Source: Sulfobacillus benefaciens (lineage in GTDB: Bacteria > Bacillota > Sulfobacillia > Sulfobacillales > Sulfobacillaceae). From it: a DNA stretch of 35,923 nucleotides. Made by a program: the position numbers and the translations under genes. Of this stretch, positions 7,675 through 15,714 are shown piece by piece (within the stretch, counting starts at the first letter, position 1; every line of letters begins with the position of its first letter). The DNA lies in the NCBI GenBank assembly GCA_003023695.1, contig PXYW01000029.1:38999-74921 (forward strand), given 5' to 3'. Below the pieces are notes generated by a model that was not told where the DNA came from, did not search any database, and saw only the letters and a program-made list of their open reading frames with translations.

Positions 7675-9555
7675 ATGGTGAGATTGCAAGGAGATGACTT
7701 ATCAGTGGCGCTGTTTGATTCCACGTATGCACCCTATGTGGCATTGGGAAGTCGAATCTTGACTCAGGGGAATAGCGGAACCGATGTCGCTGTTATTCAA
7801 GCGCTGTACAATGTAATGGTCAACACCATGAATCCACCACAGGGGGCCATGGGTACGCCCGTAGCCATCACGGGTGTTTTTGACAGGCGAACCGCCCAAG
7901 CCATTACCCATATTCAGTCATACTTCGGGATACCCGCCACGGGTATCGTCGATACCGATACTTATTTTCTAATGGGCCAAGGAGTGGACTCCAATACCAC
8001 CTATCGAGGCCCAGCTTATGGCAGTCGGCAATTGCAACAAGGAAAATCCGGTGGTGATGTTACCATTTTGCAAAACCGGCTATCCTGTTTTCGATATGCG
8101 TCGATTATTGGACACCCCGCTAACGGAGTATTTGACAGTGCCACCGCAAATGCGGTACTCGCTTTTAAACAGGATGCAGAATCCAATGGAGACATTGGAT
8201 TTCCCAGCAACAGCATCGCAGGATTTGGTTTTTACGACGCCACCTGGATCTATACTTTTATGGGGGGCCGCACCCTCTTCACCGGCCGCAATGGCTTTGA
8301 TGTGGTATTTCTTCAGAATCTTATGGAGCAGCTAGGATATTATACAGGCTGGATCACTGGATACTTCGATAGGGCAACCCAACTTGCAGTAGAGGCTTTT
8401 CAAAGTAGCCAAGGAATTACCGTAGATGGTATCGTCGGACCAACCACTTTCTACCGATTTGGGTTGCAAAATCCGATTGGTGCGCCCAAGCCGTTAAAGA
8501 TGGCTTGGCCAATGGTCTCACCTCGCTCTCCTTTGCCCCCAATTACTGAATGTTCGACCCTATTAAGTCCAACCTCATTAGCCCCGAGTGCCTATGGCGG
8601 CGTCATTGTCATTTCTGCCAACCCCGGACACTGTAGTCTAGACGTCATCGGTAATCAATTGCCGGATCCTGCATCGTATGGCGCTAGTTATACCACATAT
8701 TCATTCCTGATAACGAATCCCACCGGAATCGTCATCTATTCAAGCCCGATGAGAGAAATTCCCACGAGAAATGGTTCGTGGAGCGGACATCTAGACGGTA
8801 TTGACTTTCCGTCGTTTAAAAATAGTAGCATTGATGTAATGGCGACGAACTCTTCGGGCGCCTGCGGTCCAATAGCGCTTACCGGTTTAGGGTGTACGCC
8901 AGGTTCCACTGGGTGCGCGAATGGAGTTGACAACAATGAGAACATGACTGATATTGCAAATTGCCTCAAAAGTAGCGGTTACTTATTCGCGGCGCGTTAT
9001 TTGGGAGGCCCTTGCTATATCTTTACCCCCCTTACGGTCGATGAAGCCCGCTCTCTAAGCAACGCAGGATTGCTTCTCGTCAGCATCTACGTGGGTGCCA
9101 ATACGGTCAGTGCATTTACCTGCGGAACTCAAACCTTGTCTCAAGGAATGTCTGATGGAGAAGCGGCCGTTAGCCTCGCAACCACCGTGAGTCAACCTGT
9201 CGGCTCCGCCATCTACCTGGACTTGCAGCCGAATCAAATCAGTACTCAAGAAACCTGGCTGAGTTACGTTCGCGGATGGGTGACGGCCGTAACAGCCGGC
9301 AACTACAAGCCAGGGGTATACTCGTCGAAAACCCAGTTATCCATAATCTACGCCCAATCATGGGGAGCAAATAATTTGTTGTATTGGCTGACGTCTTCGT
9401 TAGCCTCCGATACTATTGTCCCCGCTCCGTGCCCATCGTCCCATTTGTCTTTCGCTAACTTATGGCAATACGTGCTTGAAATCAATGTGTGCGGCCAGAC
9501 CGGCGTCGACGTGGATAGTGCGCAAAACACTTTGGGCATGTGGTCTCTTCCCTGA
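7675..9555 (+). CDS. Triple peptidoglycan-binding repeat protein with C-terminal DUF1906 (glycoside-hydrolase-like) domain
   Basis: The 626-residue protein contains three PG_binding_1-type repeats, about 28-105, 117-200 and 203-270. Each has the LQxGxxGxDVxxLQ start and a GxFDxxTxxAVxxFQ core. A linker and a beta-rich region (300-415) follow, then a DUF1906/Rv2525c-like barrel (about 423-625). Barrel landmarks are ARYLGG, AIYLDLQPN, PGVYSSKTQL and LWQY followed by GVDVDSA. The usual acidic residue after the AIYLDL strand is Gln here. Eleven cysteines are present, ten of them after residue 290, suggesting disulfides and an extracytoplasmic location, yet no N-terminal signal peptide is visible. 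The start is uncertain: ATG 7675 has AAGG very close, while GTG 7705 has AAGGAG 11 bases upstream. Role is probably cell-wall or spore-surface binding (inferred). Confidence 0.82.
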   Translation: MVRLQGDDLSVALFDSTYAPYVALGSRILTQGNSGTDVAVIQALYNVMVNTMNPPQGAMGTPVAITGVFDRRTAQAITHIQSYFGIPATGIVDTDTYFLMGQGVDSNTTYRGPAYGSRQLQQGKSGGDVTILQNRLSCFRYASIIGHPANGVFDSATANAVLAFKQDAESNGDIGFPSNSIAGFGFYDATWIYTFMGGRTLFTGRNGFDVVFLQNLMEQLGYYTGWITGYFDRATQLAVEAFQSSQGITVDGIVGPTTFYRFGLQNPIGAPKPLKMAWPMVSPRSPLPPITECSTLLSPTSLAPSAYGGVIVISANPGHCSLDVIGNQLPDPASYGASYTTYSFLITNPTGIVIYSSPMREIPTRNGSWSGHLDGIDFPSFKNSSIDVMATNSSGACGPIALTGLGCTPGSTGCANGVDNNENMTDIANCLKSSGYLFAARYLGGPCYIFTPLTVDEARSLSNAGLLLVSIYVGANTVSAFTCGTQTLSQGMSDGEAAVSLATTVSQPVGSAIYLDLQPNQISTQETWLSYVRGWVTAVTAGNYKPGVYSSKTQLSIIYAQSWGANNLLYWLTSSLASDTIVPAPCPSSHLSFANLWQYVLEINVCGQTGVDVDSAQNTLGMWSLP

Positions 9556-9638
9556 ATATGCCACATTACCCAACTGGGGTAGACGGACGGATTTGCGGAA
9601 TACTAGTTCCATGGGTAGCCCATGGAGGAAAAACCAGC

Positions 9639-10025
9639 ATGAAGATGTGGACCAAAAGTGCGATCATTGGAGGATTTTGTCTAGTACTGACGGGATGCAG
9701 AACAGCGACAATTTCGCCCCGAACCACAACGACGGTGTCTGATACCGCTGCAGTGGCGGCTGGCCATGATTTATATCAAGAAGTGTGCGCTTATTGCCAC
9801 GGTAATAATGGCCAAGGCGGAACACGATTTGGCGCGCCGCGCCTATGGGGTCCCAATAATGCCATCATCTCGGGGGCATATAATACTCTGGGGCCGTTGA
9901 CCGCGTACATCAAACGCGCCATGCCATCGCAAGCGGTAAACGGCATCAATCCTGGTGGTCTAACAGAGGTCCAATCCCGTGAAGTAGCCCAGTTCATTCT
10001 TTGGAAAAATCACACCCTAAAATAA
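9639..10025 (+). CDS. Mono-haem cytochrome c lipoprotein
   Basis: The 128-residue protein starts with a lipoprotein signal (MKMWTKSAIIGGFCLVLTGC, lipid-anchored at Cys20). It carries a single c-type haem site CAYCH (Cys50, Cys53, His54) and a likely axial Met95 in KRAMPS. It should sit on the outer face of the membrane and shuttle electrons. ATG 9639 is chosen over the longer open frame because GGAGG lies 10 bases upstream and a signal peptide follows directly. Its haem domain is clearly related to that of the fusion protein encoded at 10390 (shared AP-x-LW and LTAxI-x3-MP segments), but it lacks the copper domain. Confidence 0.88.
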   Translation: MKMWTKSAIIGGFCLVLTGCRTATISPRTTTTVSDTAAVAAGHDLYQEVCAYCHGNNGQGGTRFGAPRLWGPNNAIISGAYNTLGPLTAYIKRAMPSQAVNGINPGGLTEVQSREVAQFILWKNHTLK

Positions 10026-10207
10026 AGACGTCTGGCCATCAAGAGCTATGCATCCTCGTTGCCGTCGCCCTCTTTACTTAAAGAAAAATGTCAGAAATAG
10101 GGCCACGTATATAGCAAACCCTATTACGCCATCATTTTGTATTGTGTTCACAAATTCTAACACTAAAGTATCCTATCAGTTAACTGCTTTTCGTTGAACT
10201 TTCCTCG

Positions 10208-10216
10208 TGCTATACT
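10208..10216 (+). promoter_or_regulatory. Putative extended -10 promoter in the 10026-10389 gap
   Basis: The 364-base stretch between the two cytochrome genes has no convincing gene. It contains TGCTATACT, an extended -10 element (TG-n-TATACT), at 10208-10216. The -35 at 17 bases is poor (TTTTCG). This would give a leader of about 170 bases before the fusion gene. Apart from this I see nothing in the gap. Confidence 0.4.
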
Positions 10217-10389
10217 GCTAATAAAGTCCAGACGGGATAGTGTAACCGTAAAATATCCGCCGATTTGAATGAATATTAAAACTTGTATGCGGATTTTCGG
10301 CAACGACACACGAGGGGGCTCCTCACATCAGGCATCGCTGCAGCACCTTCGGTTTCCCCATGGCCGATATGAATTGAGGAGGGATTATT

Positions 10390-11247
10390 GTGCGATTGCG
10401 CACACGGTGGGGAAAACTCTTGGGGGCCGCCGGATTTGGCATATTAGCAGTGGGTTGCGGCACCCAAACTTCATACACACCACCGACGTTTCCCCCAGGC
10501 AACGCTGTTGCTGGAGCAGAGCTGTTTACCTCGACCTGTGCTGCCTGTCATGGCCCTACTGCTGAGGGTACCACTAGCGTGGCGCCTCCCCTTTGGCAAA
10601 AAGGGGGCATTTCAAGTCCAAACTATTCGACGCTAACCACGTTAACCGCATTTATTTATGAAAACATGCCCAAATCGGCACCGGGAAGCTTATCCAAACA
10701 ACAAGCGTCCAATGTAGCCACCTTCATTTGGGGATTGGATGGTCAATTGGGATCGAGCAAAGCCAGCCAAATGCTAGCTATGTTGACCAAGACGGCACGG
10801 CCGCCTGCCCCACCATCTACCAGCGTTGTTTCTTCAAAATTTTTCACCGCCAACATCAGTAACAAAACCGCTACCTTGACGTTAATTGCGGGATATAACT
10901 CCGCGAACGATCAAGGATTCAATTTCGACGGCGGTTACGATGGCGACATGACGGTCACCATCCCGGTGGGCTACAAAGTCACCGTCAACTTTAAAAACAA
11001 TGCTTCTATTCCTCACTCGGCGGCCATTATTGGACCAACAGGCACCGGTCAAACTGGGCCCATTATTCCAGGGGCAACTACCCCTAATCCGGTTCAGGGA
11101 ACCGCTCCGGGTGGAACTGCAACCTTTTCCTTTACCCCCACCACACCCGGTCCATACCGTATCGCATGCCTATTCCCCGGCCACTTACAGATTGGCATGT
11201 ATATTGATCTCAAGGTGGTCTCTAGCGGAACCCCCTCGATGAGTTAG
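10390..11247 (+). CDS. Cytochrome c-sulfocyanin fusion lipoprotein
   Basis: The 285-residue protein has a lipoprotein signal (lipid Cys23 in ILAVGC). A mono-haem cytochrome c domain follows (about 35-118: CAACH at 50-54, candidate axial Met93 in YENMPKS), then a Pro-rich linker (137-148). The C-terminal cupredoxin is of the sulfocyanin type (about 150-277). Type-1 copper ligands are visible as His209 (SIPHSAAIIG), Cys260, His265 and Met270 (YRIACLFPGHLQIGM). Sulfocyanins are outer-membrane-face electron carriers of acidophile respiratory chains. Here haem and copper centres sit in one polypeptide, which would allow internal transfer. GTG 10390 has GAGGAGGG 6 bases upstream. A polytopic membrane protein follows closely. 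Confidence 0.9.
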   Translation: MRLRTRWGKLLGAAGFGILAVGCGTQTSYTPPTFPPGNAVAGAELFTSTCAACHGPTAEGTTSVAPPLWQKGGISSPNYSTLTTLTAFIYENMPKSAPGSLSKQQASNVATFIWGLDGQLGSSKASQMLAMLTKTARPPAPPSTSVVSSKFFTANISNKTATLTLIAGYNSANDQGFNFDGGYDGDMTVTIPVGYKVTVNFKNNASIPHSAAIIGPTGTGQTGPIIPGATTPNPVQGTAPGGTATFSFTPTTPGPYRIACLFPGHLQIGMYIDLKVVSSGTPSMS

Positions 11248-11255
11248 GGGGTTCC
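11227..11255 (+). other. Perfect 10-bp hairpin across the stop codon of the fusion gene
   Basis: GGAACCCCCT (11227-11236) pairs perfectly with AGGGGGTTCC (11246-11255) around a 9-base loop. The TAG stop (11245-11247) spans the loop end and the 3' arm. No T-run follows, so it is not a standard terminator. It ends 5 bases before the GTG of the next gene. It may stabilise the upstream mRNA or reduce expression of the membrane protein. Confidence 0.7.
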
Positions 11256-11260
11256 CCGCC

Positions 11261-12175
11261 GTGGGGTGTCTAGTCTCAAGCCGTAAAATTTTATGGTATG
11301 GCCTGGGAGCTTTCTGGCTCTTAGATGCCCTATTGCAAATGCAACCGCACATGTTCACTTCTGATCTGGTGACTAGTGTCATGATGCCCAATGCATTTAA
11401 TCAACCTGCATGGGTAACAAACTCGATTGACTGGATGCTGAACTTGGTATTGGCCCATAACCTGGTTATCTTCAATTGGTTCATCGCTGGTATCCAAGCA
11501 ATAATTGGCTTGCTGATCGTTACCGGCAAGGACCGTACTTCGGGAAAAATCGGATTATGGCTATCCCTCATATGGGGGGCAGCCGTGTGGTATTTCGGGG
11601 AAGGATTCGGTGCCATACTCACCGGATCCGCAACATATTTAACTGGCGGTCCTGGGTCTGTGGTCCTGTACATGATTATTGCAGTAATTTTGCTGCGCAG
11701 CCATGGATCCAATCAACCCGTTAACCCCTCCCTCCGTTACAGTTTAACCGTACTATGGACTTTAGGCGCACTTATGCAAATGTCCCCAGCCTTTTGGACC
11801 CGGCGTGGCCTGTGGGTCCAGTTTTACAGTTCCGCGGTCATGACGCGCAAATATTGGGTGACCCTCCCTATCTACGGAATGGCTCACGCCACGTTGTTTC
11901 ACGCCGTGCTGTGGAATCTCCTGTTTATCGCCATGATGCTATTTGAGGCGTTCGGCGTATGGTTTCGCTGGGGACCATGGTTCTACGTCTGGAGTGCCGT
12001 TTGGTTGGTTTTCATCTTTTGGTTGGGAGAAAATTTTGGCATGATCCTCAGTGGTATCACTACAGATTTAAACACCGCACCACTCTGGGCGCTCATGATG
12101 TGGCCGCTGTATCTGGAACGTCGACACCGCATCGCTAAAGCTACGCTGCGAACGTCTTTGCCGACACATCCCTAG
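11261..12175 (+). CDS. Polytopic membrane protein with internal duplication, function unknown
   Basis: The 304-residue protein has about eight hydrophobic helices in two related halves. Half 1 (about 10-147) has LLDALLQMQPHMF, a mid-half histidine (VLAHNLVIFN) and WYFGEGFGAILTGSATYL. Half 2 (about 160-290) has LGALMQMSPAFW, GMAHATLFHAV and FWLGENFGMILSGITTDL. The repeated signature is QM-x-P ... H ... GE-x-FG-x-IL-x-G. I recall similar GEG(L/F)GG-motif membrane proteins in actinobacteria, all uncharacterised. Its place right after the haem/copper lipoprotein suggests a membrane partner in electron transfer or metal handling (inferred). The GTG 11261 start has only a hairpin-buried GGGGG upstream and is moderately certain. 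Confidence 0.75.
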   Translation: MGCLVSSRKILWYGLGAFWLLDALLQMQPHMFTSDLVTSVMMPNAFNQPAWVTNSIDWMLNLVLAHNLVIFNWFIAGIQAIIGLLIVTGKDRTSGKIGLWLSLIWGAAVWYFGEGFGAILTGSATYLTGGPGSVVLYMIIAVILLRSHGSNQPVNPSLRYSLTVLWTLGALMQMSPAFWTRRGLWVQFYSSAVMTRKYWVTLPIYGMAHATLFHAVLWNLLFIAMMLFEAFGVWFRWGPWFYVWSAVWLVFIFWLGENFGMILSGITTDLNTAPLWALMMWPLYLERRHRIAKATLRTSLPTHP

Positions 12176-12200
12176 ATTCGTGAAACCCGATGGTGCAGAT

Positions 12201-12222
12201 AAAAAAGCCCCCGCGAGGGGGC
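12201..12222 (-). terminator. Intrinsic terminator of the substrate-binding protein gene
   Basis: A six-pair GC stem (GCCCCC/GGGGGC, 12207-12222) has a GCGA loop. On the minus strand it is followed by six Ts (12206-12201). It lies 11 bases past the 12233 stop. It may also stall the convergent plus-strand transcript, but there is no T-run on that side. Confidence 0.85.
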
Positions 12223-12232
12223 AAAACAATAC

Positions 12233-13969
12233 TCACGAGGGCGAGTTAGAAATCGTCCAATAATTCGGGTACATAAAAGTGGTTATAGGGTTGTAGGTCT
12301 TGACCGTTCCATGCAGATTCGTGGAATGTTCGTTAAAACTGGGGGTATAGGGAAGCCACAACACTGGTAATTGGTGTGCCGCATACGACAGATAGGCATC
12401 CAAAGCGTTTTTAATTTGATTGGAATTTCCAGGAGCGTACGAAGCCTTAATAAGCGTGTCCATATTCGGGTCGTTGTACCCTCCTTGGTTAGCCCCGGCG
12501 CCTGTGAGATAAAAACTGCCGCCGGTAGGATAATAGTCGGGCTCATAAGTCCAACTGCTAGTCCCCCAAAACGCCATATTCCAGTGAGTCGGATCCGATT
12601 GTTGCGCAGTGCTCAGCACTTGATCGAACGGACCTGACTGCAAATTGACGACGATGCCTTCCTGGGCCCAATCTTGCTTTACCAACTGCACAATATTGGC
12701 GGCCGATTGACTGCCAGAAATGAAAAGTAGAGTAAATTCTAGTTTTACTCCATGTCTAGTCATTACGCCGTTTTCCATTTGCCATCCGTGGTTCTCAAGC
12801 AACTTTTTTCCCTGGGCCGGATCAAACGGATAAATGAGTTTGGACAAGGCTGAATCATAAAATACGGTCTTCGGACGTGAAGGAATCGGGTCGTTTTCCA
12901 ACACCCCGTAGCCGTGAAAAAAGGCTTGAAGGATTGCTGGCTGGTCGATCCCCATGGCCATTGCTTGGCGCACATAAAGCTTTTGAAAAATAGGTCCTAA
13001 CCCCCCCGGTGCTTGGGGGTTGTAATTGGGTTGCAAAAACGTGAAGCCAAATGCGTATGGCGTAGTCATCACGTCGTTACTAAGCTGGTTACGGGCCTTC
13101 CATTCTGAGGTCGGCAGGTAGCCAACATTAATGGTGCCGTTGCGCAAGCCCAAAAACTCGGAAGCGGCTGAAGTCTCGTATTGGAAGGTCACTTTCTTGA
13201 GACTAGAGCGGTGCCCATCGTACTGGGGATTTGGCACAAACGACCAATAGTCATTGGGCACCATCTGGTCAAAATGATAGGGCCCGTCCACAACACGGTA
13301 GACCGCATTATTTGGCGAATTGGCCACCGATTGGATAAACTGAAGTTCCTTGATCATGTTGTGAGGATATCGGTTCCACACAAATGAAGGAACCGGGACA
13401 ATTTGCGCCAGACCATTATGAATGAACCAATTGGGATTAGATGGCGTATTCAGCGTAACCACCACGGTGTCTGTTCCTTTAGCCTGCACACTAGTCCATC
13501 GTGTGGGAATGCCCCCCGATCCCGCTCCACCATAACCCCAAGGAAGATTGGAGGCCCCGGTACTGGTAGCTTGCAAAATATCCCATGTAAAAACCACGTC
13601 TTGAGCTGTCACCGGACGGCCGTCGGACCAATGCCACTTTTTGTTCAGAGTAATGACATAACGAGTGCCTGTCGCATTGGATACCACGCTTTTGGCCAGT
13701 GACCGATTATAGTTAACGCCATCGGTCTTGGAAATGTGAATCAAAGGCACGTACATCATGACATTCATCTGAAAATTGGAATCTCCATAATCTGCACTCG
13801 AAATTACTGGAAACCACCAGTTGGGAGAAGTTTGTGTCGGCAAAGCGATAACTGCCGCATTAATGGGCGCGGGAGCCGCACTTGGCGAGCTCGATCCACA
13901 CCCGGCCAAAATGGTAGCGCTGAAACCTAGGGTTGCTAATGCCAAAGCAGACCGGGATAACCGCGTCAT
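12233..13969 (-). CDS. ABC transporter substrate-binding lipoprotein, peptide/nickel family 5
   Basis: The 578-residue protein has a lipoprotein signal (lipobox LAGC, preceded by SALALATLGFSATI) and a low-complexity Ser/Pro/Ala linker. The mature part is an SBP_bac_5 type (OppA/DppA-like) binding protein: KKWHWSDGRPVTAQDVVFTW near residue 130, and RQAMAMGIDQPAILQAFFHGYG near the hinge. It would capture oligopeptides or other solutes outside the membrane for an ABC importer. ATG 13969 follows AGGAGG by 10 bases; the longer open frame is not needed. No permease or ATPase gene is adjacent, so it must work with transporter parts encoded elsewhere. Confidence 0.9.
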   Translation of the reverse strand: MTRLSRSALALATLGFSATILAGCGSSSPSAAPAPINAAVIALPTQTSPNWWFPVISSADYGDSNFQMNVMMYVPLIHISKTDGVNYNRSLAKSVVSNATGTRYVITLNKKWHWSDGRPVTAQDVVFTWDILQATSTGASNLPWGYGGAGSGGIPTRWTSVQAKGTDTVVVTLNTPSNPNWFIHNGLAQIVPVPSFVWNRYPHNMIKELQFIQSVANSPNNAVYRVVDGPYHFDQMVPNDYWSFVPNPQYDGHRSSLKKVTFQYETSAASEFLGLRNGTINVGYLPTSEWKARNQLSNDVMTTPYAFGFTFLQPNYNPQAPGGLGPIFQKLYVRQAMAMGIDQPAILQAFFHGYGVLENDPIPSRPKTVFYDSALSKLIYPFDPAQGKKLLENHGWQMENGVMTRHGVKLEFTLLFISGSQSAANIVQLVKQDWAQEGIVVNLQSGPFDQVLSTAQQSDPTHWNMAFWGTSSWTYEPDYYPTGGSFYLTGAGANQGGYNDPNMDTLIKASYAPGNSNQIKNALDAYLSYAAHQLPVLWLPYTPSFNEHSTNLHGTVKTYNPITTFMYPNYWTISNSPS

Positions 13970-14205
13970 AGAAATGTTGCCTCCTCTAAGGTGGAATTTC
14001 ACTGCATAATTATTCGACACAAATCCCTAAATCTCCTGCGAAAATTGTTCTAGAAATCAGCAATTGATCAGAGTCTCTTTCCCTCTTTTCAGCGATAAAG
14101 GATCCAAACCAAGAACCGCTCAACATCATCCAGGTTTCTTCCAGACATATGGCAGTAGTTCCGATAAAATGGCCTGAGAACCCACGGTGTTGTAAAGCGG
14201 ACGAT

Positions 14206-14602
14206 GCTATTCCCCAGCATGCCAAAGATGTAGTGCAAAAATGGATCTCAGACATCGTCTCCACTACATCAACGAGTTGGTGTGGCTTGTCCAATGCTCA
14301 TATCGTGGGCACTCTTCCACCCACAGTGCCGACATTAACCGTTCAAGAACACCAACTAGATCGAGCATTTTTGACCGACACCGGAGAAATCTTGCACTTG
14401 AAGTTTCAATCTACCCCGAGGTCGATTTGCGACGATTTTTGACGTACGCGGTGGCATTGATCAACACGCATAATCCACTCGTGCGCACAGTGGGGGTATA
14501 TTTATACCCCGCAGTCCTTGCACAATCCAGTTGGAACGCCGGTCTGTGCAGTATCATGTGGATAATGTCATGATTGCGGACAAATCGGGACCTGCAGCAT
14601 AA
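14206..14602 (+). pseudogene. Decayed Rpn/PD-(D/E)XK-type nuclease-transposase relative
   Basis: Pieces of one protein lie in three successive plus frames. Frame 1 gives HAKDVVQKWISDIV and DRAFLTDTGEILHLKFQST. After a one-base loss near 14415, frame 2 gives EVDLRRFLTYAVAL then NPLVRTVGVYLYP. After another shift near 14541-14547, frame 3 gives VQYHVDNVMIADKSG, ending at TAA 14600-14602. The order and wording match the Rpn-like family pattern (D...LLHLEFQS...DLxxRFLxYA...VRTVVIYLP). Here the catalytic Glu of LEFQ is Lys. Faint coding signal may extend to about 14760 (ADRVLRAATLATILPNPD). This explains most of the 750-base gap between 14020 and 14770. Family assignment is from memory. Confidence 0.6.
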
Positions 14603-14769
14603 TCGGAGAGACTCCGATATTCTCGATCTGACTTCGTCCTAACGCGCGCCGACAGAGTCCTTCGGGCCGCAACGTTGGCAACCATTCTTCCCAACCCAGA
14701 CCACATATCGATCATGTACTTTATAGACGCCGCCTTACGGAATTTGCGAATCATGGGGCATAGTTCTTC

Positions 14770-15714
14770 TCATCCCTGGACGCCATGACCACGTTTTTTA
14801 GAGGACATGCCTTTGGATGGAATAAATTCTTCCCCTGCGAGAGCTAATTCTACGATGTGTGATGCATCAAAGTCGGGAATCTGCAAATAGTAACGCATCG
14901 AGTCCACCACGGCTTGCGCCGGAAGAAATCCAATGAGTTCTGAGTACGCCACCAGGACCCCGAAGCGCGCTGCCTCTCGTCGGACCAACTCAACCGCTTG
15001 GGGTAAAGTGGTCTTGGGGTAGTCTACTAAGTTCATCGAGACCTGGACGCGCCCCCGTTGCACGGTGTCCATAGCAAGTGCCTTGACGCCAATTAACCCT
15101 CCACTCGATCCCCGTACCGCTTTGGCTATTTCCCGAGCAACAGATAGATCCGATGTGTTTAAAAACACATTGAACGCAATCAAAGGCCAGCGGGCGCCAA
15201 TAACAGTTGCTCCCGCAGTAGGATGAGGTATGGCTTCGCCAAAATCTGGGGGGTCATGCTTCATGCGTTCAGTCAGCCCTTCGAATTGTCCTCGACGTAC
15301 ATCCGCCAAATTCTTATGCTCCGGTTTGGTTGCGGCGTGTTCATATAAATAGACAGGTACTTTTAATTGGGTAGCCACCTGTTCACCCAATTGTTGGGCC
15401 AAGTCTACAGCATAGCTCATGGGCGTTTGACCCAGGGGCACAAAGGGTACCACATCAACAGCCCCCAACCGAGGATGAGTGCCCTGCTGCTGCGTTAAGT
15501 CTATGGTCGAAACGGCCACTTCGATAGCGCGGAACAATGCTTCAACCACACGGTCCCCTTCCCCCGCAATGGTCAGAACCGAGCGGTTATGATCGCCATC
15601 TCCTTCAAATCCCAACACTTTTACACCGTCTATTGAGGCTGCCTGCAAAATTTGATCCAGTGTCCCTAGATTTTGTCCCTCGGAAAAGTTGGGAATCGAC
15701 TCAACCCACATCAT
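14770..15714 (-). CDS. Glutamate formiminotransferase (FTCD N-terminal type)
   Basis: The 314-residue protein covers both formiminotransferase subdomains. The N-terminal part has WVESIPNFSEG and the catalytic-histidine segment GDGDHNRSVLT. The middle has THPRLGAVDVVPFVP, and later RWPLIAFNVFLNT and QVSMNLVDYPKTTLP follow. The family moves the formimino group of formiminoglutamate to tetrahydrofolate, ending histidine degradation; no cyclodeaminase domain is fused. ATG 15714 has AAGGAG 6 bases upstream and gives the standard N-terminus. It overlaps the molybdoenzyme gene by 14 bases. No hut genes are visible here, although the amidohydrolase at 347 is HutI-like. Confidence 0.92.
   Translation of the reverse strand: MMWVESIPNFSEGQNLGTLDQILQAASIDGVKVLGFEGDGDHNRSVLTIAGEGDRVVEALFRAIEVAVSTIDLTQQQGTHPRLGAVDVVPFVPLGQTPMSYAVDLAQQLGEQVATQLKVPVYLYEHAATKPEHKNLADVRRGQFEGLTERMKHDPPDFGEAIPHPTAGATVIGARWPLIAFNVFLNTSDLSVAREIAKAVRGSSGGLIGVKALAMDTVQRGRVQVSMNLVDYPKTTLPQAVELVRREAARFGVLVAYSELIGFLPAQAVVDSMRYYLQIPDFDASHIVELALAGEEFIPSKGMSSKKRGHGVQG

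Noticed and set aside
14010..14294. Minus-strand open frame upstream of the substrate-binding protein
   Set aside because: No ribosome site or recognisable product; the plus strand here carries the nuclease remnant instead.
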